Assembly (NCBI GenBank): GCA_910577405.1
Contig: CAJTMG010000011.1
Location: 20,743 to 84,742, forward strand
Length of the DNA stretch: 64,000 nt
Reading direction: 5' to 3'
From: an uncultured Oscillibacter sp.
Lineage (GTDB): Bacteria; Bacillota; Clostridia; Oscillospirales; Oscillospiraceae
Position 1 is the stretch's first letter, and each line of letters begins with the position of its first letter. The notes beneath the pieces are model-generated. The model saw only the letters and a list, made by a program, of their open reading frames with translations. It was not told where the DNA came from and did no database searches. Of this stretch, positions 8,549 to 17,229 are shown in pieces. The position numbers were made by a program, and so were the translations under genes.

Positions 8549-8725
8549 ATGATGGAGTCGATCGTGAGCATGGCTATGAGCATGAACGCGGCACAGTTTC
8601 AGGTACAGTATTCCACGGCCGTGCAAAAGAAGGTCATGGAGACAGCGGAGCTTGCGGCGCAGGAGATGCTTCAGATGCTGCCGTCGGACCCTGGAATGGG
8701 GCAGTTTATTGACACCTACGCCTGA
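8549..8725 (+). CDS. YjfB-like putative motility protein (58 aa)
   Basis: A very short gene directly after csrA, with its ATG at 8549 (a second ATG at 8552) behind AAAGGAGG. The 58-residue product contains MESIVSMAMSMNAAQFQVQY, a helical middle (KKVMETAELAAQEMLQML), and ends FIDTYA. This pattern (Met/Ala-rich N-terminus, then a single helix with a final short tail) is that of the YjfB motility protein family (Pfam YjfB_motility), found in sigma-D regulons. It is followed at once by a terminator, so it is the last gene of the flgM operon. Function is unknown. Confidence 0.8.
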   Translation: MMESIVSMAMSMNAAQFQVQYSTAVQKKVMETAELAAQEMLQMLPSDPGMGQFIDTYA

Positions 8726-8737
8726 GAAAAAAGGAAA

Positions 8738-8770
8738 AGTCCCTGAGACGCGGTCTTAGGGGCTTTTTTT
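8738..8770 (+). terminator. Terminator of the flgM-csrA operon
   Basis: A 12-bp stem (8738-8749 with 8753-8764) around a three-base loop is followed by a run of seven T. It lies 12 bases after the YjfB-like gene. Confidence 0.92.
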
Positions 8771-8972
8771 ATGTTGATCTTTGGGTGAGAGCGCAGATTT
8801 TTGTGTAAGCCGGTGATTTTGGGCGCAGAAAATGGACCCTTTTGGAGGCGGATGTTCTGTAAGCGCCTCCAAAAGGGTACAGCAAAGCAAGCCCCCAAAC
8901 AGCGGGCATTTGCTCAGTCCGGCATACCGCAGGGACCGAAGAAAGCCGGACGGTCCCTGCGGGCGCGGGGCA

Positions 8973-9566
8973 TCAGGTATAGTGACGGACCACGGCGGTG
9001 ACTTTTCCGATGATCGCGGCTTCCCGGCCATCGATGGGGGCAAACGCGTCGTTTTCAGGGAGAAGCCAGACCTGTCCATTCTGAATGGAGAGCCGTTTGA
9101 CGGTAGCTTCATTTTCGAAGAGAGCCACAACGATTTCGCCCTGATTCGCGCCGGCCTGCTGGTGGACGATGACGATGTCACCAGGGAGGATACCAGCGCC
9201 CAGCATGGACTCGCCCCGGACTCTGAGCGCGAAGAACTCGCCCTTTCGCTCGCCGACATCGTAAGGGATATATTCTTCGATGCACTCCTCGGCGAGAATC
9301 GGGACACCCGCGGCGACGTTGCCCACGACAGGAACGCGGTTGACGGAAGGGGGCGGTTCCGTCAGGGTGATTGCTCTGCCCTTCCCCGCGCCCTTGGAGA
9401 TCACGCCAGCGGCTTCCAGGTGCTTGAGGTGGAAATGGACAGTGGAAGGGGATTTAAGACCTACGGCCTCACAGATTTCGCGCACAGAGGGCGGATATCC
9501 CTGGGTCTGAATGGAGGAAACAATGTAGTCGTAGATTTTCTGCTGCATACTAGTTAATTTTGCCAT
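8973..9566 (-). CDS. lexA: LexA SOS repressor
   Basis: LexA represses DNA-damage genes and cleaves itself when RecA filaments form. The 197-residue protein has an N-terminal winged helix (about residues 1-65, with PPSVREICEAVGLKSPSTVH), the Ala86-Gly87 cleavage site in VGNVAAGVP, catalytic Ser120 in RGESMLGAG and Lys157 in ATVKRL. I placed the start at 9566 (MAKLTSMQ) because GGAGGC sits eight bases before it; the frame extends further upstream but without a ribosome site. A LexA-box-like palindrome overlaps its -35 region, which points to autorepression. Confidence 0.97.
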   Translation of the reverse strand: MAKLTSMQQKIYDYIVSSIQTQGYPPSVREICEAVGLKSPSTVHFHLKHLEAAGVISKGAGKGRAITLTEPPPSVNRVPVVGNVAAGVPILAEECIEEYIPYDVGERKGEFFALRVRGESMLGAGILPGDIVIVHQQAGANQGEIVVALFENEATVKRLSIQNGQVWLLPENDAFAPIDGREAAIIGKVTAVVRHYT

Positions 9567-9628
9567 AGTAACGCCTCCAATCCGGCTCCCCAGCGATAAA
9601 ACGTCAAGGGAACCTGGGTTATAGAAAT

Positions 9629-9657
9629 AGTATACCACACAATTTCAGAAATTGCAA
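9629..9657 (-). promoter_or_regulatory. Sigma-A promoter of lexA
   Basis: On the minus strand TTGCAA (9652-9657), 17 bases, then TATACT (9629-9634). It is 63 bases upstream of the chosen lexA start. Confidence 0.85.
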
Positions 9658-9666
9658 CAATTGTTC
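9655..9666. promoter_or_regulatory. LexA operator (SOS box) overlapping lexA -35
   Basis: Minus-strand GAACAATTGTTG matches the Firmicutes SOS core GAAC-N4-GTTC at seven of eight positions. It overlaps the -35 hexamer, as expected for autorepression. Confidence 0.78.
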
Positions 9667-9708
9667 CGAATATTTTGAAAAATTTTTTTGAAAGGGGAAA
9701 CAGGCAGG

Positions 9709-9738
9709 AAAAAAGCCCTCCGGGGAAGGAAGGCTTTT
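9709..9738 (-). terminator. Terminator after secG
   Basis: On the minus strand AAGCCTTCC (9728-9736) pairs with GGAGGGCTT (9713-9721) and is followed by a T run. It lies about 25 bases beyond the secG stop and separates secG from lexA. Confidence 0.85.
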
Positions 9739-9759
9739 CGGTTATAGCGGCGGGAGAGA

Positions 9760-9999
9760 TCAGCCAAGGATTAAGAGCACGAGGGTCAGGACAAGGAAGA
9801 TACCGCCGACCCATTTGGTAGCCCGGGCGAGCTTGGCGTCCATGGTCTTGGCCTTACCCTTGGAGAGGTAGGAATCCGCGACACCGCCGATAGCGCCGGA
9901 GAGTCCCGCGCTCTTTCCGGACTGAAACAGGACCATCGCGATAATGCCGAGTCCGCAAAGGAGCTGTAAAATGGTAATCAGGAGCTTAACAGTGGACAT
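9760..9999 (-). CDS. secG: SecG preprotein translocase subunit
   Basis: SecG is the small auxiliary subunit of the SecYEG membrane channel. The 79-residue protein has two membrane segments (about residues 4-25 and 60-78) joined by the conserved cytoplasmic loop with MVLFQSGKSAGLSGAIGG. The length is typical. It is transcribed alone, between its own promoter and terminator. The start codon follows AGGTC at a slightly long distance but fits the family N-terminus. Confidence 0.95.
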   Translation of the reverse strand: MSTVKLLITILQLLCGLGIIAMVLFQSGKSAGLSGAIGGVADSYLSKGKAKTMDAKLARATKWVGGIFLVLTLVLLILG

Positions 10000-10036
10000 A
10001 ACAGAAGACCTCCAAAAAAATCACTTGTAATATAGT

Positions 10037-10065
10037 ATGATAGCACAGATTTAACGGCATTTCAA
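10037..10065 (-). promoter_or_regulatory. Sigma-A promoter of secG
   Basis: Minus-strand TTGAAA (10060-10065), a 17-base spacer, TATCAT (10037-10042), 38 bases upstream of the secG start. Confidence 0.78.
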
Positions 10066-10108
10066 GGGGCATTGGGGGAAAAAAGCGGAATATTTTCTAA
10101 GGAGCGGG

Positions 10109-11374
10109 TCAAGGGATATCCTCGGCGAGCGCGCGGCTGTTGATTTTATCCCGGACAGCCTGATCGACTTCGGCAAAGGAGAAGCCATCCGCGCCCCAGT
10201 CGGCCTCAAGGACCGGGTCGACAGGCACGGCGAGGTACATATTATTGCCGTAAGTAAAGGCGCCTGAAGTCACGCCGACAACATGGCCGTAGATATTAAG
10301 GAGCGCGCCGCCGGAGCTTCCCTGAGAGATATCGGCGGTATTCATGATACAGGGCAGGGAATAGCGGTCGACGACCCGGCCCACGGCGCTGACGATACCA
10401 TTAGAGACGGCCAGGCCCAGACCGAGTGGATTTCCGAGGGTATAAACAGGGTCGCCGGGCCGGAGGTCTTTGGAACCGGCCAGCTCCAGGGTGGCAAACG
10501 CGGGAGTTTTCACGCCATCCTTGGAGGTCTGGGAGATTTTAATCAGCGCGATATCGATCTCGTCGTCATAATAAATAACCTTTTCGGCCTCATAGACCTC
10601 CCCGGTGACGAGGGTCGCGGTGACGTGAAGGGCTTCGTCGATAGTATGGTAATTGGTAACGGCGAGACCGTCCGGGGTGATAAAGAAGCCGCTGCCCTCC
10701 CCGCTGAACTCATCCTTTTTGTATTCTTTATCCGTGTCATAGGATTTCAGGCCAAAGACAGCGGGCATCAGCCGGTCAGCAGCCTGGCGGACGGTAAGTT
10801 CTTTATTGAAAAAGCCCAGCTCCTCCGCGGTCTGTCTGGAGCAGGTTCCCTGATCGACAAGCCGCTGAATCAGGGGTTTGCCCACGGCGTCATGGAAGGG
10901 CAGCGCGTCCCGGACGGCCTGATAAAGGTCCCCTAAGGTCATAGGCCCGCTGTAATCTCTTGCGGCAAGGCCGATATGCCGTGCATAAACAGCGGCGTCT
11001 CCGGAGAAAACAGCTTTGCCGGAGGAATCGGAATAGCCCAGCATCAGGAGGAGGGAGCGGAAGAACTCATCAGCGGGGATGGCCTCCGACTGTTTCCCGG
11101 TAACGGCAACCCAGCCCTTGTCCACGAGGGTATCAATGGTATTGCGGGTATCGTCCCTGACGCCGGAGAGGGCCAGCAGGAGTTTATTGGCCACGGCTCT
11201 CTCGGCAGGTTTTTTATCCAGACCGTCGGGGACCTGATCGCCGCCGTCCACGAGGTTCAGGGAAATCAGGGTATTCGCGGCCTGAATGGATTCACCCTCC
11301 TGAGCGGCTGCGGAGGGCATGACGGAAACCAGTAAAATCAGCGCGCAGAGCAGGGAAAGGAATCTGTTTTTCAT
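10109..11374 (-). CDS. Secreted trypsin-like (HtrA-type) serine protease
   Basis: A 421-residue exported protease. Residues 1-25 form a signal peptide (MKNRFLSLLCALILLVSV, cleavage likely after SAAAQ). Residues about 30-190 form a helical region resembling S-layer-homology segments, which could hold the enzyme at the wall. The C-terminal half is a trypsin domain with the triad in VTNYHTI (His), DDEIDIALIKI (Asp) and DISQGSSGGALLN (Ser). No PDZ domain is visible, unlike typical HtrA. I chose the start at 11374, behind GGAGGC. Its substrate is unknown. It lies beside secG but has no operon link. Confidence 0.88.
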   Translation of the reverse strand: MKNRFLSLLCALILLVSVMPSAAAQEGESIQAANTLISLNLVDGGDQVPDGLDKKPAERAVANKLLLALSGVRDDTRNTIDTLVDKGWVAVTGKQSEAIPADEFFRSLLLMLGYSDSSGKAVFSGDAAVYARHIGLAARDYSGPMTLGDLYQAVRDALPFHDAVGKPLIQRLVDQGTCSRQTAEELGFFNKELTVRQAADRLMPAVFGLKSYDTDKEYKKDEFSGEGSGFFITPDGLAVTNYHTIDEALHVTATLVTGEVYEAEKVIYYDDEIDIALIKISQTSKDGVKTPAFATLELAGSKDLRPGDPVYTLGNPLGLGLAVSNGIVSAVGRVVDRYSLPCIMNTADISQGSSGGALLNIYGHVVGVTSGAFTYGNNMYLAVPVDPVLEADWGADGFSFAEVDQAVRDKINSRALAEDIP

Positions 11375-11556
11375 AAAGCGCCTCCAAAAGAAAGTTCCAG
11401 GAGATTTTAACATCAATCGCGAAAAAAAGCAAGGCGTTCAGAGCGTTTTCACATACAGGCGGGCAAAAATTTGGTTGAAATCCACAAAAGCGCGGAATCA
11501 GCCGGCATATAGGAATGGCGCGGGGGAAAATTTTACAGAAAAGGCGCGCGGGCAGC

Positions 11557-11585
11557 TGGACAGAGATTGAAAGATTTGGTATAAT
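11557..11585 (+). promoter_or_regulatory. Sigma-A promoter of deoC-deoD
   Basis: TGGACA (11557-11562), a 17-base spacer, TATAAT (11580-11585) with an extended TG motif just before the -10. The leader to deoC is about 80 bases. Confidence 0.85.
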
Positions 11586-11671
11586 AAACGAAAACCGCTG
11601 ACAAAAAAGCTGGCGGTTTGGGCAAGACGACACGGTCAGAAACGACAGATAAAAAAAGGAGAAAACGATTT

Positions 11672-12328
11672 ATGGATTTGAAAGAAATACTGAGCAAATG
11701 CGACCACACCCTGTTGGCACAGACCTCGACATGGCCGGAGATCAAAGCAATCTGCGACGACGGGATGAAGTACGGCTGTGCCAGCGTGTGCATTCCGGCC
11801 AGCCACGTCAAGCAGGCGGCGGAGTACGTGGGGGGCAAGCTGGCAATCTGCACGGTGATCGGGTTCCCCAACGGCTACGACACCACGGCGGCGAAATGCT
11901 TCATGGCGACGGACGCGGCAGACAACGGGGCGGAAGAAATCGACATGGTGATTAACGTCGGCTGGGCAAAGGAAGGCAAATGGGACGCTCTGCTGGAGGA
12001 GATCAAGGCGGTGAAGGCAGCCTGCAAGGGTCGCCTGCTGAAAGTGATTATCGAATGCTGTTTGCTGACGGACGAAGAGAAAATCAAGATGTGCGAGGTA
12101 GTGACGAACTCCGGGGCGGACTATATCAAGACCAGCACGGGGTTCGGAGGCGGCGGCGCAACCCGGGAGGATGTGGCGCTGTTTGCGAAGTATGTGGGTC
12201 CCGGGGTGAAAATCAAGGCGGCAGGCGGCATTGCGGATTTGAAGGACGCGGAGGATTTCATCAATCTGGGCGCTTCCCGCCTTGGAACCAGCCGGATCGT
12301 AAAGGCCGTGAAAGCAATGGAGGGCTGA
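11672..12328 (+). CDS. deoC: Deoxyribose-phosphate aldolase DeoC
   Basis: Splits 2-deoxyribose 5-phosphate into glyceraldehyde 3-phosphate and acetaldehyde in the cytoplasm, the last step of deoxynucleoside breakdown. The 218-residue TIM-barrel protein has the family start DHTLLAQTSTWPEI, the strand VINVGWAKEG, and the Schiff-base lysine in DYIKTSTGF, followed by the phosphate-binding GGATREDV and KAAGGI. The ATG at 11672 follows AAAGGAG. deoD starts one base after its stop, and a nucleoside importer follows, so the cluster handles nucleosides as carbon source. Confidence 0.96.
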   Translation: MDLKEILSKCDHTLLAQTSTWPEIKAICDDGMKYGCASVCIPASHVKQAAEYVGGKLAICTVIGFPNGYDTTAAKCFMATDAADNGAEEIDMVINVGWAKEGKWDALLEEIKAVKAACKGRLLKVIIECCLLTDEEKIKMCEVVTNSGADYIKTSTGFGGGGATREDVALFAKYVGPGVKIKAAGGIADLKDAEDFINLGASRLGTSRIVKAVKAMEG

Positions 12329-12329
12329 A

Positions 12330-13052
12330 ATGGGAACGCCGCACAACAACGCCGGAACAGGCGATTTTGGGAAAACGGTCCTGATGCCGGGAGACCCTTT
12401 GCGGGCGAAATTCATAGCGGAGAACTTCCTGACGGAGGCGAAGCTGGTGAACAACGTCCGGGGAGTCCAGGGCTATACGGGAAGCTATAACGGCGTCCGG
12501 GTGTCCGTCATGGCCTCCGGGATGGGGATGCCCAGTATCGGGATCTATTCTCATGAGCTGTTTCATTTTTTCGGCGTGGAGAATATTATTCGGGTCGGCA
12601 GCGCGGGGGCAATCTCGCCGAAGCTGGCCTTGCGGGACGTGGTATTCGGTCAGGCAGCCTGTACGGATTCCAATTATGCGCACCAGTTCGGGCTTTCGGG
12701 TCATTTTGCGCCGATTGCAGATTATACGCTTTTGGAAACGGCAGTGCGGACAGCCCGCGAGATGGGAATCGAACCGGCTGTGGGGAACCTGCTGAGTTCA
12801 GACGTGTTCTATAACAAGGCCGGGGACACGATGAAGTGGGGCGAGATGGGAGTCCTTGCAATCGAGATGGAGTCGGCGGCGCTGTACTGCAACGCGGCGG
12901 AATCCGGAAGGCGCGCGCTGACCATCTGCACGGTTTCGGACAGCCTGGTAACAGGAAAAGAACTTCCGCCGGAGGACAGACAGACGGGTTTCACGCAGAT
13001 GATGGAGATTGCTCTGAAGACGGCGGCGGTCATGGACGGGACGCGTCTGTGA
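12330..13052 (+). CDS. deoD: Purine nucleoside phosphorylase DeoD
   Basis: Phosphorolyses purine (deoxy)nucleosides to free base and (deoxy)ribose 1-phosphate. The 240-residue protein fits the hexameric DeoD type: MGTPHNNAGTGDFGKTVLMP with the phosphate-binding GDPLRAK, the loop IRVGSAGAI, and the substrate motif VLAIEMESAALY with SDSLVTGKE near the end. Its ribosome site GGAGGG lies inside the deoC tail, so it is translationally linked. The ribose 1-phosphate would still need a phosphopentomutase, not seen in the window. Confidence 0.96.
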   Translation: MGTPHNNAGTGDFGKTVLMPGDPLRAKFIAENFLTEAKLVNNVRGVQGYTGSYNGVRVSVMASGMGMPSIGIYSHELFHFFGVENIIRVGSAGAISPKLALRDVVFGQAACTDSNYAHQFGLSGHFAPIADYTLLETAVRTAREMGIEPAVGNLLSSDVFYNKAGDTMKWGEMGVLAIEMESAALYCNAAESGRRALTICTVSDSLVTGKELPPEDRQTGFTQMMEIALKTAAVMDGTRL

Positions 13053-13101
13053 GCAAATGTAACAAAATTACAAATGACGGGAAAACAAATCGTGAACAAG
13101 G

Positions 13102-13130
13102 TTGCAATTCATGAGAAGAGTTGATATAAT
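13102..13130 (+). promoter_or_regulatory. Sigma-A promoter of the nucleoside importer
   Basis: TTGCAA (13102-13107), 17 bases, TATAAT (13125-13130), 55 bases before the binding-protein gene. The leader holds only a weak CCCGG/ACGGG hairpin. Confidence 0.88.
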
Positions 13131-13185
13131 AAGTCCGTCCCGGTAAAGAACGGGGCAAATGAAAAAGAAGGAAGGTTGATTACCA

Positions 13186-14373
13186 ATGAAGAAGTTTCTT
13201 GCGATGCTGCTGGCATTGGTCCTGTGCCTGTCCCTGACTGCCTGCGGCGGAAAGGACGACGGCGGCGCGGATACCACCGGAGGCGATGACACGCAGCAGA
13301 CCACCGATGGCGAAACCAGCGGCGGGGATGACAGCAGCGCGGCTCCCAGTGATATGATGGTAGCCATGGTTACGGACTACGGCGACATCACGGACGAGTC
13401 CTTCAACCAGACCACCTATGAGGCCTGCAAGAGCTGGTGCGACAGCAAGGGCGTGAAGTTCACCTACTACAAGCCCGCGGGCGACTCCACAGCGGAGCGT
13501 GTGGCGATGGTGGAAGCGGCGGTAGACGAAGGGTATAATACCATCGTGATGCCGGGCTTTGCGTTTGCGGAAACCATCAGCCAAGTAGCGGACACCTATC
13601 CCGATGTAAACTTCATTGCGCTGGACGTAGCCGAAAGTGATGTGGGAACCATTCCCGGCAACACTTACTGCGCGGTATATCAGGAAGAGCTGGCCGGATA
13701 CATGGCAGGCGTGGCGGCTGTGAAGCTGGGCTACAGCCATCTGGGATTCCTGGGCGGTATGGCGGTTCCCGCGGTGCAGCGGTTCGGCTACGGCTTCGTG
13801 CAGGGCGCGGACGCTGCGGCGGGTCAGACTGGCGCGGACGTGAGACTGGAATATGTGTATGGCAACCAGTTCAACGGCGACGCGGATATTACGGCTTATA
13901 TGGACAACTGGTATCAGACCTTGGGCGTTGACTGCGTGTTTGCGTCCGGCGGCGGCATTTACACCTCTGCGGCTGAGGCTGCGGTTAAGGTGGAAGGCGC
14001 GAAGGTCATCGGCGTTGACGTGGACCAGTCCGCTTTGATCGACACGAACTACGGCGACGGCCTGACGGTGACTTCCGCTATGAAGGGCCTGGCCGCGACA
14101 GTAAACCATATGCTGGACGAGGTAGCCGCGGGGAACTTCGGCAGCTACGGCGGCAAGGCAGAGACTCTGGGCCTGGTATCCGGCGACGACCCGTCTCTGA
14201 ACTATGTCCTGCTGCCCATGGAAACCACCCAGTGGGGCGAGGGCTTCAGCCAGGACGATTACAAGCAGCTGGTAAAGGACCTGTACGACGGGACCATCAC
14301 GGTATCCTCTGACATTACGGCGATGCCGGAGACCAGCAACATCACTGTGAGCACCTACGCGGACATCAAGTAA
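13186..14373 (+). CDS. BMP/PnrA-family nucleoside-binding lipoprotein of ABC importer
   Basis: Extracellular substrate-binding lipoprotein. Residues 1-20 are a lipoprotein signal peptide with lipobox LTAC, followed by a Gly/Asp/Thr-rich linker to about residue 55. The mature domain has the BMP-family features MVTDYGDITDESFNQ, VMPGFAFAETI, GFLGGMAVPAVQRFGYGF and VFASGGGIYTSA. Family members bind purine nucleosides, which fits deoC-deoD upstream and the transporter genes downstream. A strong terminator follows at once and a new promoter precedes the ATPase gene, so the binding protein can be made in excess. A ligand other than nucleosides (e.g. simple sugars) is possible. Confidence 0.9.
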   Translation: MKKFLAMLLALVLCLSLTACGGKDDGGADTTGGDDTQQTTDGETSGGDDSSAAPSDMMVAMVTDYGDITDESFNQTTYEACKSWCDSKGVKFTYYKPAGDSTAERVAMVEAAVDEGYNTIVMPGFAFAETISQVADTYPDVNFIALDVAESDVGTIPGNTYCAVYQEELAGYMAGVAAVKLGYSHLGFLGGMAVPAVQRFGYGFVQGADAAAGQTGADVRLEYVYGNQFNGDADITAYMDNWYQTLGVDCVFASGGGIYTSAAEAAVKVEGAKVIGVDVDQSALIDTNYGDGLTVTSAMKGLAATVNHMLDEVAAGNFGSYGGKAETLGLVSGDDPSLNYVLLPMETTQWGEGFSQDDYKQLVKDLYDGTITVSSDITAMPETSNITVSTYADIK

Positions 14374-14393
14374 AACAGAACAAACAGACTTAC

Positions 14394-14422
14394 GAGGGCG
14401 GGAGCATTCCCGTCCTCTTTTC
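14394..14422 (+). terminator. Internal terminator after the binding-protein gene
   Basis: Arms 14394-14403 and 14408-14417 pair over 10 bp around loop GCAT, followed by TTTTCTGTTTT. It probably lowers readthrough into the ABC subunits. Confidence 0.88.
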
Positions 14423-14483
14423 TGTTTTGACGAAGGTTCCGGGGTATCTTCAGAAAAAATTTGTGGAAAATTGGAAAAAGTCT

Positions 14484-14512
14484 TTGTAAAATGAGCAAAG
14501 ATATAGTACAAT
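14484..14512 (+). promoter_or_regulatory. Second promoter, in front of the importer ATPase gene
   Basis: TTGTAA (14484-14489), a 17-base spacer, TACAAT (14507-14512), about 62 bases before the ATPase start. Confidence 0.75.
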
Positions 14513-14574
14513 AGAAGTGAACACTTTGTGAATAATGCAGAGTGGAAAGGAAACAAAAGGAGGAGGTCGTGAAA

Positions 14575-16107
14575 TTGGAACAGAGCTATGCCATAGAGAT
14601 GCTGAATATTACGAAGCGGTTTCCGGGCATTGTGGCCAACGACAATATCACGCTGCAATTGCGAAAAGGGGAAATCCATGCCCTCCTGGGTGAGAACGGG
14701 GCAGGGAAGTCGACATTGATGAGCGTGCTTTTCGGACTGTACCAGCCGGAGGAGGGCGTGATTAAGAAGGACGGCAAAGTTGTCAGCATCAAGGACCCCA
14801 ATGACGCCAACGCCCTGGGGATCGGAATGGTGCATCAGCACTTCAAGCTGGTAGAATGCTTTACGGTGCTGGATAACATCATCATGGGCGTGGAACCATG
14901 CAGGCACGGCTTTCTCCAGAAGGCGGAAGCGCGGGAGAAGGTGCTCGCGCTGTCAGAGAAATATGGCTTGCAGGTAGACCCGGACGCCTTGGTAGAGGAT
15001 ATCACGGTGGGAATGCAGCAGCGGACGGAAATCCTGAAGATGCTGTACCGCGAGAATGAGATCCTGATATTCGACGAGCCGACCGCTGTTTTGACGCCCC
15101 AGGAAATCCATGAGCTGATGCAGATTATGAAGAATCTCCGCGCGGAGGGAAAGAGCCTGCTGTTTATTTCCCATAAGCTGAACGAGATTATGGAAGTAGC
15201 GGACCGGTGCAGCGTGCTTCGGAAGGGGAAATATATTGGAACGGTAGACGTCGCGGGGTCCAGCCAGGAAGAGCTGAGCCGGATGATGGTGGGCCGGGAC
15301 GTGAATTTCAAGGTAGAGAAGAAGCCCAGCCAGCCGGGGGACGTGGTGTTGGATGTGAAGGGCATGACGGTAGCGTCAAAGCGGCACAACAACAACGCGG
15401 TAAAGAAGGTTAGCTTCCAGGTCCGGCGCGGTGAGATTGTGTGCATTGCGGGGATAGACGGCAACGGGCAGACGGAACTGGTGTATGGCCTGACGGGGTT
15501 AGAGCCTTTGAAGGAAGGGACGCTGACGCTGAACGGTCAGGACATCACGAAAGCGGCCATCCGGAAGCGGAACACGTCGGGGCTGAGCCATATCCCGGAG
15601 GACCGTCATAAGCATGGATTGGTGCTGGATTACACGCTGGAGGACAATATGGTTTTACAGCGGTATTTCGAGACGCAGTTCATAACGCCCGCGGGATTTC
15701 TGAAACGGAAGTCCATTCGCAGCTATGCGGAGAAGCTGATTGAACAGTACGACGTGCGTTCGGGACAGGGCCCGGTGACCATGGCGCGGAGTATGTCGGG
15801 CGGCAACCAGCAGAAAGCGATCATTGCCCGGGAGATTGACAGGAACCCTGAGCTTCTGATTGCTGTACAGCCAACGCGGGGACTGGACGTAGGCGCGATT
15901 GAGTACATACACAAGCAGATCGTGAACCAGCGGGACGCGGGAAAGGGCGTGCTTCTGGTGAGTCTGGAGCTGGACGAGGTGATGAACGTCTCGGACCGGA
16001 TATTGGTGATGTATGAGGGCGAAATCGTGGGAGAATTTGACCCGAAGGAAGTAACGGTAGAAGAGCTTGGCCTGTACATGGCGGGCGCGAAGAGAAAGGG
16101 GGCGTAA
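14575..16107 (+). CDS. ABC importer ATP-binding protein (nucleoside type, two ATPase domains)
   Basis: Tandem ATPase of a nucleoside ABC importer, like NupA/YufO. Domain 1 has Walker A GENGAGKST, the variant signature ITVGMQQRTEILK and Walker B ILIFDEPTAVL. Domain 2 has the degenerate Walker A GIDGNGQTEL and signature MSGGNQQKAI, with AVQPTRGLD in place of a normal Walker B, as is usual for this class. About 510 residues. I favour the TTG at 14575, eight bases after AGGAGG; a GTG at 14569 lies too close and a GTG at 14542 lacks a good site. It is three bases from the permease gene. Confidence 0.93.
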   Translation: MEQSYAIEMLNITKRFPGIVANDNITLQLRKGEIHALLGENGAGKSTLMSVLFGLYQPEEGVIKKDGKVVSIKDPNDANALGIGMVHQHFKLVECFTVLDNIIMGVEPCRHGFLQKAEAREKVLALSEKYGLQVDPDALVEDITVGMQQRTEILKMLYRENEILIFDEPTAVLTPQEIHELMQIMKNLRAEGKSLLFISHKLNEIMEVADRCSVLRKGKYIGTVDVAGSSQEELSRMMVGRDVNFKVEKKPSQPGDVVLDVKGMTVASKRHNNNAVKKVSFQVRRGEIVCIAGIDGNGQTELVYGLTGLEPLKEGTLTLNGQDITKAAIRKRNTSGLSHIPEDRHKHGLVLDYTLEDNMVLQRYFETQFITPAGFLKRKSIRSYAEKLIEQYDVRSGQGPVTMARSMSGGNQQKAIIAREIDRNPELLIAVQPTRGLDVGAIEYIHKQIVNQRDAGKGVLLVSLELDEVMNVSDRILVMYEGEIVGEFDPKEVTVEELGLYMAGAKRKGA

Positions 16108-16110
16108 GGG

Positions 16111-17229
16111 ATGAAGAAGAAAACGCCTATACTGCGGAATGGAGCGGTGCAGTCCCTGCTGGCCTCGTTGCTGTGCATACTGCTTGGCTTGCTGCTGGGG
16201 TACATCGCGCTGCTGTTCATCAACCCGGCTGGCGCGGGGGAGGCAATTCTGACGATTGTGAAGAATTTTATGACATACTCCCGGTCCACGGCGCAGCTGA
16301 AATATCTGGGGAGCACGCTGGTGAAGGCGGCGCCGCTGATTATGTGCAGTCTTTCGGTGCTGTTTGCGTACAAGGTCGGCTTGTTCAACATCGGCGCGGC
16401 GGGGCAGTACGTAGTGGGAACGGGCGCGTGTCTGTATTGTGCCCTGGGGCTGAATCTGCCCTGGTATCTCTGCCTGATTGCGGCGATCCTCGCGGGCGCG
16501 GTACTGGGCGCGGTTTCCGGTCTTTTGAAAGCGTACTGCAATGTCAATGAAGTCATCTCGTGCATCATGCTGAACTGGATCAGTCTGTACACGGTCAACA
16601 CGCTTCTGACGCTGGTAAAGGAGGAAGCGAGCCCGTACACGAAGACGCTGAAGAGCACAAATCCGGGCGCTATGCTGCCGTCGCTGGGACTGGGGCAGTT
16701 ATTCAGCAAGAATGATTATGTGACGATAGCGGTGCCTCTGGCGGTGATCGTGGCGGTGCTGGTATGGGTGGTGCTGGAAAAGACGAAGCTGGGCTATGAG
16801 CTGAAGGCGACGGGGTGCAACAAGAACGCGGCGAAGTACTGCGGAATGAAGGAGCAGAAGAATCTGATTCTGACGATGGCGATTGCGGGCGGCCTTGCGG
16901 GAATGGGCGCGGCGATGCTGTATCTGACGGGCTTTGAGCAGTGGCAGTGTACGCAGTCGGCGGTACCAGCGATGGGGTTCAACGGGATTGCGGCGGCGTT
17001 CTTAGGCGGCCTGCATCCGATTGGGACGCTGTTCTCGTCGTATTTTATTCAGCATATTACAAACGGCGGCGCGTATGTAGACAAGACGATGTATTCCGCG
17101 CAGATATCGGATTTCATCTCGGCGCTGATTATCTACCTGTGCGGCTTTGTGCTGTTTTTCAAGTTTGCGCTGAACAAATGGCTGAACAAGCGTGACGAGA
17201 AGAAGGCCGTGAAAGGAGGCAGCCAATGA
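16111..17229 (+). CDS. ABC importer permease 1 (nucleoside type, NupB/YufP-like)
   Basis: Integral membrane permease of 372 residues with about eight to ten hydrophobic segments, a conserved mid-protein GLFNIGAAGQYVVGTGAC and the cytoplasmic coupling region GYELKATGCNKNAAKYCGM. This is the BPD_transp_2 fold, which pairs with BMP-type binding proteins. It overlaps the second permease by four bases, so both are translated together. The basic C-terminal tail (KWLNKRDEKKAVKGG) is cytoplasmic. Confidence 0.92.
   Translation: MKKKTPILRNGAVQSLLASLLCILLGLLLGYIALLFINPAGAGEAILTIVKNFMTYSRSTAQLKYLGSTLVKAAPLIMCSLSVLFAYKVGLFNIGAAGQYVVGTGACLYCALGLNLPWYLCLIAAILAGAVLGAVSGLLKAYCNVNEVISCIMLNWISLYTVNTLLTLVKEEASPYTKTLKSTNPGAMLPSLGLGQLFSKNDYVTIAVPLAVIVAVLVWVVLEKTKLGYELKATGCNKNAAKYCGMKEQKNLILTMAIAGGLAGMGAAMLYLTGFEQWQCTQSAVPAMGFNGIAAAFLGGLHPIGTLFSSYFIQHITNGGAYVDKTMYSAQISDFISALIIYLCGFVLFFKFALNKWLNKRDEKKAVKGGSQ

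Noticed and set aside
13131..13185. Purine or deoxyguanosine riboswitch in the leader of the nucleoside importer
   Set aside because: The 55-base leader is too short and lacks the conserved purine-riboswitch core; only a weak hairpin is present.
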